Source of the DNA: Pseudomonas fragi
Lineage (GTDB): Bacteria; Pseudomonadota; Gammaproteobacteria; Pseudomonadales; Pseudomonadaceae
Direction: 5' to 3'
DNA length: 64,000 bases
Assembly (NCBI RefSeq): GCF_025426255.1
Contig: NZ_CP104861.1
Location: 3,348,001 to 3,412,000 of the forward strand
The position numbers and the translations under genes were made by a program. The stretch's first letter is position 1; every line of letters starts with the position of its first letter. The notes beneath the pieces were generated by a model that saw nothing but the letters and a program-made list of their open reading frames with translations, searched no databases and was not told where the DNA came from. This document shows, in pieces, positions 9,181-17,244 of this stretch.

Positions 9181-9966
9181 ATGGACGTTTATGGCGAACT
9201 TATATTCAATCAAAATCAGCACAATGAACTTGAGCGACTGAACCATATAACCACTGCATTTGACTCTATTACAAAAGAACATATCACCCAGCTCAACCTT
9301 CCTTTAAATTCAAGATGCCTTGATATCGGTTCGGGCACAGGAAGCATCGCGTCATGGCTCTCAGTCCACTCCCAGCAAAGAAATTTCGAGGTAATGGCAC
9401 TAGACCGTGACGGACAATTTTTACCAAAGCAAGCTTCCGCCCATAACAATTTTACGGTTCTGAAATCGGACATATCCAAGGCCCACTCACTGGGTGAGTT
9501 TGATTTAATTCATGCTCGCCTCGTCCTGATCCATCTTCGCGACCGATCAGAAGTATTAGAAAAACTTGTGTCATGGTTAAAACCTGGCGGATGGATCATC
9601 CTATCTGAATTTATTGATACCAGCACGACGAAACCACGCCCTTCAGCCTATAGCAAAACCATGAAAACCATGTGGGAGGTTCTATACAAAACCATTGGCA
9701 CAGACTGTAACTGGGGCAACAGCCTACCGGACAACTTCAACGCACTTGGTCTAAAGAAACTGGGCAATTCATTACATTACCCACCCCTGAGTAGCGGATC
9801 ACCCATTTCAGCCTTTTGGTGCCTGACTTGGATGCAGATGAAACATCACTTACTCACCACAGGCGGTCTACATATTGATACTTATACGCAAGCTATACAC
9901 AACCTCAATGCAGGAAAGGTCGCGGATTTATCTCCAGGATTAATCACATGCTGGGGACAGCGATAA
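9181..9966 (+). CDS. SAM-dependent methyltransferase, class I
   Basis: 261 residues from the ATG preceded by CCGGAGAAACATCAAC. SAM-binding motif I is CLDIGSGTGSIASWL near residues 40-54; motif II is the acidic ALDRDG; a post-motif FDLIHARLVLIHL and motif III WLKPGGWIILSEF follow. These place it in the Methyltransf_25/11 group; the substrate is unknown. Base composition is clearly more A+T-rich than the flanking core genes, consistent with recent acquisition. No operon partner. Confidence 0.82.
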   Translation: MDVYGELIFNQNQHNELERLNHITTAFDSITKEHITQLNLPLNSRCLDIGSGTGSIASWLSVHSQQRNFEVMALDRDGQFLPKQASAHNNFTVLKSDISKAHSLGEFDLIHARLVLIHLRDRSEVLEKLVSWLKPGGWIILSEFIDTSTTKPRPSAYSKTMKTMWEVLYKTIGTDCNWGNSLPDNFNALGLKKLGNSLHYPPLSSGSPISAFWCLTWMQMKHHLLTTGGLHIDTYTQAIHNLNAGKVADLSPGLITCWGQR

Positions 9967-10193
9967 ATACTGCCTACTCAGACAGACCGAATAAATAATC
10001 GCGAGTACAGGCGCCTTATCCGCGCCAGGATGCTTCTGAAGGAGCTGGCGGCGCAGCGCTATGGATCTGGGGCGCGGACGAACATAGCCTTCACAAACGA
10101 CACAGGTGTCAAAAGTATCAAAAGCTCGAGCCCTTCGGGTATGGTGTCTGCGCCCGATAATTGGATCCGGGCTCTATTCCATGGAGTAACACC

Positions 10194-10529
10194 GTGAAGT
10201 TGTTTAGTAAAGTCATCGCTTCTGCAGTATGTGGTTTGGTTCTTGCTGGCTGCACCGGTACCGCGATGAAGACTCATCAGTACGATAGCAACCAGTACAC
10301 CGTCGTTGGCCACAGTGAAGCAAGCGCTACGGGCCTGATGCTTCTCGGTCTGATTCCGATTGGTCAGAACAACCGTTTTGTTCGCGCGCAGAATTCTGCA
10401 ATCCAGGCAAAAGGTGGCGATGCGCTGATCAATACTCAAGTGCAGGAAAAGTGGTTCTGGGCTTGGGTTCTTAACGGCTACACCACCACCGTCTCTGGCG
10501 ATGTGATCAAGCTGAAAACTGCTAATTAA
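10194..10529 (+). CDS. Small lipoprotein of unknown function
   Basis: 111 residues from a GTG start with GGAG nine bases upstream. The N-terminus is a lipoprotein signal peptide with lipobox VLAGC (Cys near residue 19), so the mature protein is lipid-anchored. The rest is a short globular domain (a GLMLLGLIPIGQNN segment, then QAKGGDALINTQVQEKW). The family is known to me only as a conserved Pseudomonas lipoprotein. A strong terminator follows directly. Confidence 0.75.
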   Translation: MKLFSKVIASAVCGLVLAGCTGTAMKTHQYDSNQYTVVGHSEASATGLMLLGLIPIGQNNRFVRAQNSAIQAKGGDALINTQVQEKWFWAWVLNGYTTTVSGDVIKLKTAN

Positions 10530-10547
10530 GCTGCGCTCGGTTTGAGG

Positions 10548-10569
10548 AAGCCCGGCTCGCCGGGCTTTT
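10548..10569 (+). terminator. Intrinsic terminator
   Basis: AAGCCCGG-CTCG-CCGGGCTT followed by further Ts, 18 bases after the lipoprotein stop codon. Confidence 0.85.
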
Positions 10570-10891
10570 CTGTTTCTGGTGGCAGGGGATTGCCCTTGAA
10601 GCTGCCATCTTGGAGCTTCGGGTGGTCAGGCGTATTTCAGCACATTTCAAGACTTGTTCGGAAATCCCCTCAACCGCGTTTTCATAGCATGCCCCAGTAT
10701 TTTGATGCTGGGACAGTATGTAAAAATCTGGGCGACAAGACTTTTCTCTCTTACGAGAAATAACCGATAAAAAACAAGACCTTTCTTGGTTTAACTGCTG
10801 ATAAAAAACTATAGCATTAGGTATGCTTTTACAAGACTCAATTACTAACTCACCCCACTCCTAACACTTTTCGGCGCAACCATACAACCTT
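10570..10891. other. Upstream region of the adhesin gene
   Basis: 322 bases with no gene. Composition shifts to A+T-rich over the last 150 bases. No invertible promoter flanked by inverted repeats was seen, although that is one way fimbrial genes are controlled. Confidence 0.4.
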
Positions 10892-11944
10892 ATGAGTTTC
10901 TCAAAAAACCTTAACAAGTACTTAGCTGTTTGCATATTCGGCACTCTCTTACTGTTTCAAAAGTCTGCGCTCGCAGACTGCGGCTGGACTGCTCCAGGGT
11001 TGAAATATTATGTGGATAAAGACCGCTCCATGGCTATAAATTTCGGTACAGTTTACGTACCTCGGGACCTTGCTGAAGGCAAAGCCATAGGACCCGAAAT
11101 CAAAGCCTCTTTTGAAGGGGCCTACGACCTTTTTTGTTCAAGCCGGGGCTCTATGAGAGTTTATGGGGAGACCCCACTTCTGCCGGGTTCAGAGTATATT
11201 TACCAGACGAACATCCCCGGAGTGGCCATTAAATATAGGATGAATGATATTTACACAGCGAGCGACTTTACACGAACAGACCAATATCCAAATCTACCAC
11301 TGAGAGTTAGATCAGGTTTTTGGGATACAAGAGAATCAACCACCCCTAGTATTACCGCGACGTTAGTAAAAGCTGGTCCTATTGCCGTAGGATCACACAC
11401 GATAGCTTCTACAACAATCACAGCTTTTGGCGACCAGGGAAACACCGCTTGGAGGATGGGAACAGGAACGGTTTCAGGAACCATTATTCGCTCAGAATGC
11501 ACATTGCCGACGGCATCCAAGACGATCACTGTCCTTATGGGTGCCGCTAGACGAATCGACTTTAGCGGAAAAAACAGTGTATTAGACGCCCGGGATATTC
11601 AGATCCCTCTGACGGATTGCATGGGTGACTCTTCGGTAAAAAATCGTCAACTTACCAAGATTCATTTACGTCTCGACGGAGTAAAAGGGTCGACGAGTCT
11701 CGACGCCACGCGAGGCATTCTCGGGTTAACAACCGACTCAGTCGCCAGCGGCCTAGGCGTTCAAGTACTAACATCCGATAACACTGCCTTCCCTCTGAAC
11801 GTCGCCAAAGAAGTCATAACGTTAGTACCAGGTGCTACAACAATTAAACTTAAAGCACGCTATATCCAGACCAGTTCAGACCCACAAGGACCTCAACCTG
11901 GAACGGCGAATGCAGCTGCCAATTTTACGCTTACTTATCAGTAG
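10892..11944 (+). CDS. Orphan fimbrial tip-adhesin-like protein
   Basis: 350 residues. A Sec signal peptide ends at SALA (about residue 28), then a mature start DCGWTAPG. The architecture looks like a two-domain chaperone-usher adhesin: an N-terminal receptor-binding-like half, then from about residue 200 a pilin-like half (CTLPTASKTITVLMG, IPLTDC, LGVQVLTSDNTAFPLN, LKARYIQTS) ending in an ANFTLTYQ donor-strand-acceptor-type terminus. No chaperone, usher or major pilin gene is adjacent, so it would need another locus for assembly or is a stranded remnant. The ribosome site is weak. The gene is visibly A+T-richer than the core. Confidence 0.72.
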   Translation: MSFSKNLNKYLAVCIFGTLLLFQKSALADCGWTAPGLKYYVDKDRSMAINFGTVYVPRDLAEGKAIGPEIKASFEGAYDLFCSSRGSMRVYGETPLLPGSEYIYQTNIPGVAIKYRMNDIYTASDFTRTDQYPNLPLRVRSGFWDTRESTTPSITATLVKAGPIAVGSHTIASTTITAFGDQGNTAWRMGTGTVSGTIIRSECTLPTASKTITVLMGAARRIDFSGKNSVLDARDIQIPLTDCMGDSSVKNRQLTKIHLRLDGVKGSTSLDATRGILGLTTDSVASGLGVQVLTSDNTAFPLNVAKEVITLVPGATTIKLKARYIQTSSDPQGPQPGTANAAANFTLTYQ

Positions 11945-12122
11945 TAACCTCTGCCGAAGCTACCAGCCCATATATGTATGGTAGGGCTGGATGTTCGCGC
12001 ATCCGGCTTCGGACGCTCCTTTTACCTTGTGGCAGAAATTTCTTTGACGTAGGCCTCGCAGATCTGCGCAATCAGTCGTTGATCACCAATTTTGAGCATA
12101 CACAGGGGCAGCTGGGCTCTAT

Positions 12123-12330
12123 GGGCGCCATAAACCACGCCGCCGGCGCGGGTGGATAGAAAGGCGCAAGAACGGCAAAGTGTGGGTTGGCTATTACTAC
12201 AGGGATGCCACTGGCAAGAAGATCCCACCGGGAAGCGACTTGAGCAAGGCCCGCTTGAAGCGACCCGAACTGGAGGCGAAGGAAAAACCGGGAGACCGCC
12301 AAGCCCTCCAAATAGGCAAAGCTTCGGAAC
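12123..12330 (+). pseudogene. Integrase N-terminal relic beside tRNA-Ser
   Basis: One frame reads RRRRGWIERRKNGKVWVGYY then YRDATGKKIP and KARLK...ELEAKEKP, the start of tyrosine phage integrases (arm-binding domain). There is no in-frame ATG at its head and homology stops after about 60 residues, so the core-binding and catalytic domains are gone. It lies about 80 bases from the 3' end of a tRNA-Ser gene, a typical prophage attachment target, so it is probably the scar of an excised or deleted element. Confidence 0.6.
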
Positions 12331-12372
12331 TCATGCCTATTCTTCTGTTTTCAGTCCCAAACCCCAGAAACG

Positions 12373-12400
12373 ACAAAGCCCCGACGAGTCGAGGCTTTAT
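12373..12400 (-). terminator. Terminator of tRNA-Ser
   Basis: On the minus strand AAAGCC and GGCTTT pair around an inner CGA/TCG stem, 10 bases after the tRNA 3' end. Confidence 0.6.
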
Positions 12401-12409
12401 CTTTAAATT

Positions 12410-12500
12410 TGGCGGGAAACCAGGGATTCGAACCCTGGGAACGCTATTAACGTTCGCCGGTTTTCAAGACCGGTGCATTCAACCACTCTGCCAATTTCCC
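12410..12500 (-). tRNA. tRNA-Ser (UGA anticodon)
   Basis: The 91-base class II tRNA has an encoded CCA. The acceptor GGGAAAT pairs with GTTTCCC (one G-T), the D arm contains GGTTGAATG, the anticodon stem-loop is CCGGTCTTGAAAACCGG with anticodon TGA, there is a long variable arm (GAACGTTAATAGCGTTC), and the T loop is GGTTCGAATCC. It decodes UCA and, by wobble, other UCN codons. Its 3' end faces the integrase relic. Confidence 0.95.
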
Positions 12501-12740
12501 GTACTTCAAACTCAACAACCGCTAGCGTGCAAGTAAAAAGTACCAGAGATAAGACCCCCGTACCTGATACAATCGGCGGCTTCAGACTTTCGCCTTAAAC
12601 CATCCAGCCACACTGCCTACCGTTGTTGCGGGGGCCATAATACCTGAATGAAACACGTTGTCAAACTCTCTTGATCGCTTGTTTCAGAGCCTCTGCTATG
12701 ATCTTTGCTACTTAACATTTCCAACCACAGGAGTATCGCC

Positions 12741-13412
12741 ATGCGCGAACAGGATTACGCCGTTAATAACAGCGTGCAGGCCGAGCAGCTAGAAGTTAGC
12801 CGCGTCCTGCGCAACACGTACGGTTTGCTGGCCCTTACCCTCGCTTTCAGCGGTGTGATGGCTTATGTCTCGCAGCAGATGCGGGTCGGTTACCCTAATA
12901 TTTTTGTTGTACTGATCGGTTTTTACGGTCTGTTTTTCTTGACCAACAAGCTTCGTGATTCGGCATGGGGCCTGGTGTCCGCTTTTGCCCTGACCGGTTT
13001 CATGGGTTTCTTGCTGGGCCCGATTCTGAATCGTTTCCTGGGCATGCAGGGCGGCGCCGAGGTGGTTAGTTCGGCATTTGCAATGACGGCCCTGGTGTTT
13101 GGCGGCCTGTCTGCCTATGTGCTGATCACTCGCAAGGACATGAGCTTCCTGGGCGGTTTTATCACTGCCGGTTTCTTTGTTCTGCTGGGCGCGACACTGG
13201 CGAGCTTCTTCTTCCAGATCAGCGGCCTGCAACTGGCGATCAGCGCTGGCTTCGTACTGTTCTCTTCGGTCTGCATTCTGTTCCAGACCAGCGCCATCAT
13301 TCATGGCGGTGAGCGCAACTACATCATGGCCACCATCAGCCTGTATGTGTCGATCTACAACCTGTTTATCAGCCTGCTGCAAATTTTCGGCATCATGAGC
13401 CGCGACGACTGA
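12741..13412 (+). CDS. Bax inhibitor-1/YccA family membrane protein
   Basis: 223 residues from the ATG preceded by CAGGAGTATCGCC. A short cytoplasmic tail is followed by seven hydrophobic segments. The BI-1/TMBIM family signature appears as LRNTYGLLALTLAFSG near the start and as SLYVSIYNLFISLLQIFG at the C-terminus. Bacterial homologs (YccA, YbhL) are inner-membrane proteins; YccA modulates the FtsH protease and other relatives leak calcium. Monocistronic, with its own terminator. Confidence 0.9.
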   Translation: MREQDYAVNNSVQAEQLEVSRVLRNTYGLLALTLAFSGVMAYVSQQMRVGYPNIFVVLIGFYGLFFLTNKLRDSAWGLVSAFALTGFMGFLLGPILNRFLGMQGGAEVVSSAFAMTALVFGGLSAYVLITRKDMSFLGGFITAGFFVLLGATLASFFFQISGLQLAISAGFVLFSSVCILFQTSAIIHGGERNYIMATISLYVSIYNLFISLLQIFGIMSRDD

Positions 13413-13428
13413 TCGACATCCGCTACGC

Positions 13429-13454
13429 AAAAGCCCGCTTCGGCGGGCTTTTTG
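13429..13454 (+). terminator. Intrinsic terminator
   Basis: AAAAGCCCGC-TTCG-GCGGGCTTTTT, 16 bases after the BI-1 family gene. Confidence 0.9.
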
Positions 13455-13522
13455 TTGTCTGCTGCAAGCATCTTGAGGCATCTGGCTTTATCATTGCCGC
13501 AGATTTGCTGACAGAGCCCACC

Positions 13523-13915
13523 ATGAAATTTGCCATTGCCCTTTATTCTGCGGCCCATGCGCCCTCTTCCCGCCGAGCCCTACGCTTTGCCGAGGCAGCG
13601 CTGGCTAGCGGCCATGAAATTGTTCGGTTGTTCTTCTATCAAGATGGCGTGCACAGCGCTTCGAGCAATATTGTGACGCCGCAAGACGAGCAGGATATCG
13701 CGCAACAATGGGCGACGTTCGTCAGCCAGCATCAGCTCGATGGTGTGGTCTGCATTGCCGCCGCCTTGCGCCGTGGTGTGCTGAATGAAGACGAAGCCGC
13801 ACGCTACCAACGGCCCGGGGTCAACCTGAAAGCTCCGTGGGAGTTGTCGGGACTTGGGCAATTACACGATGCCATTCAAACGGCTGATCGACTGATCTGC
13901 TTCGGAGGGCCTTGA
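13523..13915 (+). CDS. tusD: Sulfurtransferase complex subunit TusD
   Basis: 130 residues, DsrE family. TusD receives persulfide sulfur from TusA within the TusBCD hexamer and passes it to TusE for 2-thiouridine synthesis at position 34 of tRNAs for Lys, Glu and Gln. The sulfur-carrying cysteine is C77 in DGVVCIAAALRRG, the position equivalent to the E. coli active Cys. The first of five tightly packed genes; one base separates its stop from tusC. Confidence 0.93.
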   Translation: MKFAIALYSAAHAPSSRRALRFAEAALASGHEIVRLFFYQDGVHSASSNIVTPQDEQDIAQQWATFVSQHQLDGVVCIAAALRRGVLNEDEAARYQRPGVNLKAPWELSGLGQLHDAIQTADRLICFGGP

Positions 13916-13916
13916 T

Positions 13917-14279
13917 ATGTCCAAGTCGCTGTTGATTATCAGCCGACAGGCGCCCTGGTCTGGCCCCGGCGCGAAGGAAGCACTGGATATTGTGCTGGCC
14001 GGCGGTGCGTTTGATCTGCCGATTGGCCTGCTGTTTTTGGATGACGGTATTTTTCAGCTGCTGGCGAATCAAAATGCCGCCGCCATTGAGCAGAAGAACC
14101 TCTCGGCCAACCTGCAAGCCCTGACCATGTTCGGCGTAGACGATTTGTATGCCTGCAACCACAGTTTGAGCGAACGCGGCATCACTCCCGCAGGGCTTGC
14201 GGTAGCTGATGTGCAGTCGCTGTCGACTGAAGAAGTCCGCGCACTTATTGACCGTTACGACCAAGTGATCACTCTCTGA
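13917..14279 (+). CDS. tusC: Sulfurtransferase complex subunit TusC
   Basis: 120 residues, DsrF-like. The opening SLLIISRQAPWSGPGAKEALD and the later LFLDDGIFQLL are typical of TusC. It is a structural partner in the TusBCD hexamer. The reading frame ends at 14279 and overlaps the tusB start by one base, indicating translational coupling. Confidence 0.93.
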   Translation: MSKSLLIISRQAPWSGPGAKEALDIVLAGGAFDLPIGLLFLDDGIFQLLANQNAAAIEQKNLSANLQALTMFGVDDLYACNHSLSERGITPAGLAVADVQSLSTEEVRALIDRYDQVITL

Positions 14280-14566
14280 TGTCGACCCTACACGTTCTGA
14301 GCCACTCACCCTTTTCCGACACCCGTCTGGGTAGCTGCCTGCGCTTGCTGGGTAGCGACGATGCCTTACTGCTTAGCGGTGACGCGGTATATGCCGTACT
14401 GCCTCAAGGCAGCGCTCTGACGCCCCTTCAGGAGAAAACCGTGTTTATCCTTGAGGAGGACTTGCTGGCGCGCAATCTTGATTGCCCGCAATGGGCAACA
14501 TGTGTGGATTACCCGGCCTTCGTCGAACTGTCGATTCGTTATGACAAGGTCAACAGCTGGCTATGA
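14279..14566 (+). CDS. tusB: Sulfurtransferase complex subunit TusB
   Basis: 95 residues, DsrH family: opens STLHVLSHSPFSD, contains the LLLSGDAVYAVLP strand-turn and ends with YPAFVELSIRYDKVNSWL. It completes TusBCD for tRNA wobble-uridine thiolation. Its stop overlaps the tusE start by four bases (ATGA), so the tusDCBE order and coupling are intact. Confidence 0.92.
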   Translation: MSTLHVLSHSPFSDTRLGSCLRLLGSDDALLLSGDAVYAVLPQGSALTPLQEKTVFILEEDLLARNLDCPQWATCVDYPAFVELSIRYDKVNSWL

Positions 14567-14898
14567 ATACGCTCACACTCAATGGTAAAAATATCGAGCT
14601 GGACAAAGACGGCTACTTGCTCGATCTCAACGATTGGTCTGCCGAGGTTGCTCAGGCATTGGCCGCGCAAGCAGGGCTTGAGTTAAGCCCTGAGCACTGG
14701 GAAATCCTCGAGTTGCTGCGCAGCTTCTATCAGGAGTTTGAGCTGTCGCCTGCCACGCGCCCGCTAATCAAGTACACCGCGCTTAAACTGGGGCCTGACA
14801 AAGGCAACAGCCTGCACCTCAACCGACTGTTTAATGGCACCCCAGCCAAACTCGCCGCTAAGCTGGCGGGCCTGCCCAAGCCGACCAATTGCCTATGA
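14563..14898 (+). CDS. tusE: Sulfur relay protein TusE (DsrC family)
   Basis: 111 residues. The DsrC/TusE fold is recognisable from the opening ELDKDGYLLDLNDWS through HWEILELLRSFYQEF. The essential sulfur-accepting cysteine is C110, penultimate in GLPKPTNCL, as in the family. It takes sulfur from TusD and delivers it to MnmA on the tRNA. It overlaps the next gene (trpD2-like) by four bases. Confidence 0.94.
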   Translation: MNTLTLNGKNIELDKDGYLLDLNDWSAEVAQALAAQAGLELSPEHWEILELLRSFYQEFELSPATRPLIKYTALKLGPDKGNSLHLNRLFNGTPAKLAAKLAGLPKPTNCL

Positions 14899-15896
14899 AC
14901 ACTCCCGCTGCGCTGACTCTCGAAACTCCAGCCGAACACCCTTTTGCGCAATTTGTGCGCATCCTGGGCAAAGGCAAACGTGGTGCCCGCAATCTGACCC
15001 GCGAAGAAGCTCGCGAGGCAATGGGTATGTTGCTCGACGAAAAAGCAGAAGACACGCAATTGGGCGCCTTCCTGATGTTGCTGCGGCACAAGGAAGAAAG
15101 CCCCGAGGAAATGGCCGGTTTCACTGAGGCAGTGAGGGAGCGTCTGATGGCGCCCGCGATCAGTGTCGACATTGACTGGCCGACTTACGCAGGTAAAAAA
15201 CGGCACCTGCCCTGGTATCTGTTGGCCGCCAAGTGCCTGGCGCAAAATGGCGTGCGTATTTTTATGCATGGCGGTGGCGCCCATACCGCGGGCCGACTGT
15301 ACAGCGAGCAACTTCTCGACGAGCTGGCCATTCCACTGTGCCGCAACTGGCAAAGCGTTAGCGAGGCTCTGGATACAGGCAACCTGGCATTTATGCCACT
15401 GCAGGACTGGGCGCCGCAATTGCAGCGCATGATTGATCTGCGTAACACCTTGGGCCTGCGTTCGCCGATTCACTCACTGGCACGCATTCTTAACCCGTTG
15501 AGTGCCCGCTGCGGCCTGCAAAGCATCTTCCACCCTGGGTATCAAAGCGTGCATCGTGAGGCTAGCGGGTTGCTGGGGGACACCAGCATTGTGGTCAAAG
15601 GCGATGGCGGCGAAGTTGAAATCAATCCCGACACCCTGAGCCATCTTTACGGCACTACGGCGGGAGTCAGTTGGGACGAAGAGTGGCCGGCATTGTCTGC
15701 GCAACGTCACGTAAAACCGGCGTCGCTGGAGCCCGAGCACCTTAAGGCGCTATGGCGTGGCGAAGTTGAAGACAGCTACCCGCAACTGGCCCTGCTCTCG
15801 ACTATGGCCCTGGCATTACGCGGGCTGGGTACACCGCGGGAGCAAGCCTTTGAGCTGGCACAGCGCTATTGGGATAACCGTGACAAATCGATTTAA
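14895..15896 (+). CDS. TrpD2/YbiB-like glycosyl transferase family protein
   Basis: 333 residues. The small helical N-terminal domain (HPFAQFVRILGKGKRGARNL, then TREEA) and the phosphoribosyltransferase fold resemble anthranilate phosphoribosyltransferase. However, the PRPP/anthranilate loop is altered (MHGGGAHTAGRLYSEQ and VKGDGGEVEINPD), as in YbiB/TrpD2 proteins, which bind nucleic acid and lack TrpD activity. The ATG at 14895 is the four-base overlap with tusE; an upstream TTG at 14889 is unlikely. The conserved linkage to tusDCBE hints at a role in RNA handling, which is inference. Confidence 0.85.
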   Translation: MNTPAALTLETPAEHPFAQFVRILGKGKRGARNLTREEAREAMGMLLDEKAEDTQLGAFLMLLRHKEESPEEMAGFTEAVRERLMAPAISVDIDWPTYAGKKRHLPWYLLAAKCLAQNGVRIFMHGGGAHTAGRLYSEQLLDELAIPLCRNWQSVSEALDTGNLAFMPLQDWAPQLQRMIDLRNTLGLRSPIHSLARILNPLSARCGLQSIFHPGYQSVHREASGLLGDTSIVVKGDGGEVEINPDTLSHLYGTTAGVSWDEEWPALSAQRHVKPASLEPEHLKALWRGEVEDSYPQLALLSTMALALRGLGTPREQAFELAQRYWDNRDKSI

Positions 15897-15929
15897 GCGC
15901 ATTGCACCCGCCCACTTACGAGAAACCCC

Positions 15930-16157
15930 ATGCTTATTCCTTACGACCAGCTTGAACCTGACACCCTCACCCGTCTGATCGAAGACTTCGTAAGTCGCGA
16001 TGGCACTGACAACGGCGATGACACCCCCCAGGAGACCCGTGTGCTGCGGGTTCGGCATGCACTGAGCAAAGGCCAGGCGGTCATTTTCTTTGACCTCGAA
16101 AGCCAGCAATGCCAGCTCATGCCCAAGCACGCAGTGCCAAAAGAGTTCTTTGATTAA
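15930..16157 (+). CDS. YheU family protein
   Basis: 75 residues: opens MLIPYDQLEPDTLTRLIEDF and continues with VSRDGTDNG, the standard YheU (UPF0270) signature, and ends VPKEFFD. It is a small soluble protein of unknown function, conserved in gamma-proteobacteria. The stop overlaps the last codon of the convergent CsrA-like gene by four bases. Confidence 0.9.
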   Translation: MLIPYDQLEPDTLTRLIEDFVSRDGTDNGDDTPQETRVLRVRHALSKGQAVIFFDLESQQCQLMPKHAVPKEFFD

Positions 16158-16357
16158 CCCTTGGCAAGGGGACCAATGACCAGGCGCCCTGCCCGCTGGC
16201 TTTTTATCCGCTCATAAATCTCTGATCGATGAACACTGACATGCCTGGGGGCCTCGACCCCCAAACGAATGCTGTTGCTGTTCACAGCAATGATGCACAC
16301 GTAAATGTCTTGCCCGATTGAAATACGCTCACCGGCAGCACAACTCAGTATCTGCAT
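16154..16357 (-). CDS. Divergent CsrA/RsmA-family RNA-binding protein
   Basis: 67 residues. The CsrA fold is evident from GVEAPRHVSVHRSEIYERI. The two residues most needed for RNA binding in CsrA keep their positions (L4 and R44). The first strand is unusual: the normal LTRRVGE is replaced by LSCAAGE, removing both arginines at 6-7. The C-terminus is a basic tail (KSQRAGRLVIGPLAKG). This is a paralog, not the housekeeping RsmA; it may bind a different RNA set or compete with RsmA. The start at MQILSC fits the family; earlier in-frame starts add an unrelated Cys-rich extension. Confidence 0.82.
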   Translation of the reverse strand: MQILSCAAGERISIGQDIYVCIIAVNSNSIRLGVEAPRHVSVHRSEIYERIKSQRAGRLVIGPLAKG

Positions 16358-16493
16358 GACTCTTATCCTGAAGGGTGGGTAGCCACAAAGACTGCACGGC
16401 ATAAAATCACCCTTCAATCCCTACAAGAGAATTCAGCGCAGGCCTACTACTGCATCGGTTAACTCCTACAGCGCAGTCGCCGAATCGTGTCTT

Positions 16494-16826
16494 TTACGGC
16501 GTTGAAAAGCGCGGCCCCAGCAAGATAATGGTCGCGCCAATCACACACAGCCCAACCCCTATCCAGTCAGAACTCAACGGTCGTACACGCTCCACGACCG
16601 CCAGCCAGGCAATGGACGTCACAATATAAATCCCGCCATAAGCGGCATAGGCGCGCCCGGCATAGGTCGCCTCGATTTTTGTCAACAGCAGGGCAAACAG
16701 CACCAGGCTCAACAGCGCGGGCAATGCCCACCATGCGCTCTTGCCTTGGCGCAACCACATCCAAAAGCCATAGCAACCGGCAATTTCAAACAGAGCTGCC
16801 AAAAAAAACCAAACGTAATTAAGCAT
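16494..16826 (-). CDS. YnfA family (UPF0060) membrane protein
   Basis: 110 residues with four transmembrane helices. [20 protein letters not shown] and [12 protein letters not shown] are diagnostic for YnfA. The family resembles small multidrug resistance transporters and has been linked to biocide efflux in some enterobacteria; physiological cargo is not established. A single gene with no close partner. Confidence 0.92.
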   Translation of the reverse strand: MLNYVWFFLAALFEIAGCYGFWMWLRQGKSAWWALPALLSLVLFALLLTKIEATYAGRAYAAYGGIYIVTSIAWLAVVERVRPLSSDWIGVGLCVIGATIILLGPRFSTP

Positions 16827-17034
16827 GCGTGATGCCTCCGGATATGCAGCGCGCCACCCTACCTGCGGGCTGGCTGGCGATCAAGACAGAACTGTTTTTG
16901 AGCCCAAGGTAGAAAAAGTTGAATTATTCACCTGGCAGTCGAGTCGGATTTTGTAAGCACTGCCCATCCTTGTTCCTAAAGCGGCGCCCCGTAGAACTTC
17001 AACGTTGACGGAACACATCAAGAAGGAAATGCCC

Positions 17035-17187
17035 ATGACCACGATTCTTCTGATCATCCTGATTTTGCTGCTAGTTGGCGGGCTCCCTGTGTTCCCGCAC
17101 TCAAAGAGCTGGGGGTATGGACCCTCGGGCATCATCGGGACCGTGCTGGTTGTACTGTTGATATTGCTTTTACTCGGCAAAATTTGA
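17035..17187 (+). CDS. DUF3309 family small membrane protein
   Basis: 50 residues from the ATG preceded by AGAAGGAA. It consists of two hydrophobic helices flanking a LPVFPHSKSWGYGPSG turn, the DUF3309 signature. It is a likely inner-membrane stress-associated peptide of unknown function. The upstream ATG at 17029 is also possible. Confidence 0.85.
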   Translation: MTTILLIILILLLVGGLPVFPHSKSWGYGPSGIIGTVLVVLLILLLLGKI

Positions 17188-17202
17188 CGCCCGTAACACA
17201 AT

Positions 17203-17230
17203 AAAAAAGAGGCCCTTAGGCCTCTTTTTT
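17203..17230. terminator. Bidirectional intrinsic terminator
   Basis: AAAAAAGAGGCC-CTTA-GGCCTCTTTTTT serves both the DUF3309 gene and the convergent sulfatase-family gene. Confidence 0.92.
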
Positions 17231-17244
17231 ATTCACATGGCTGA

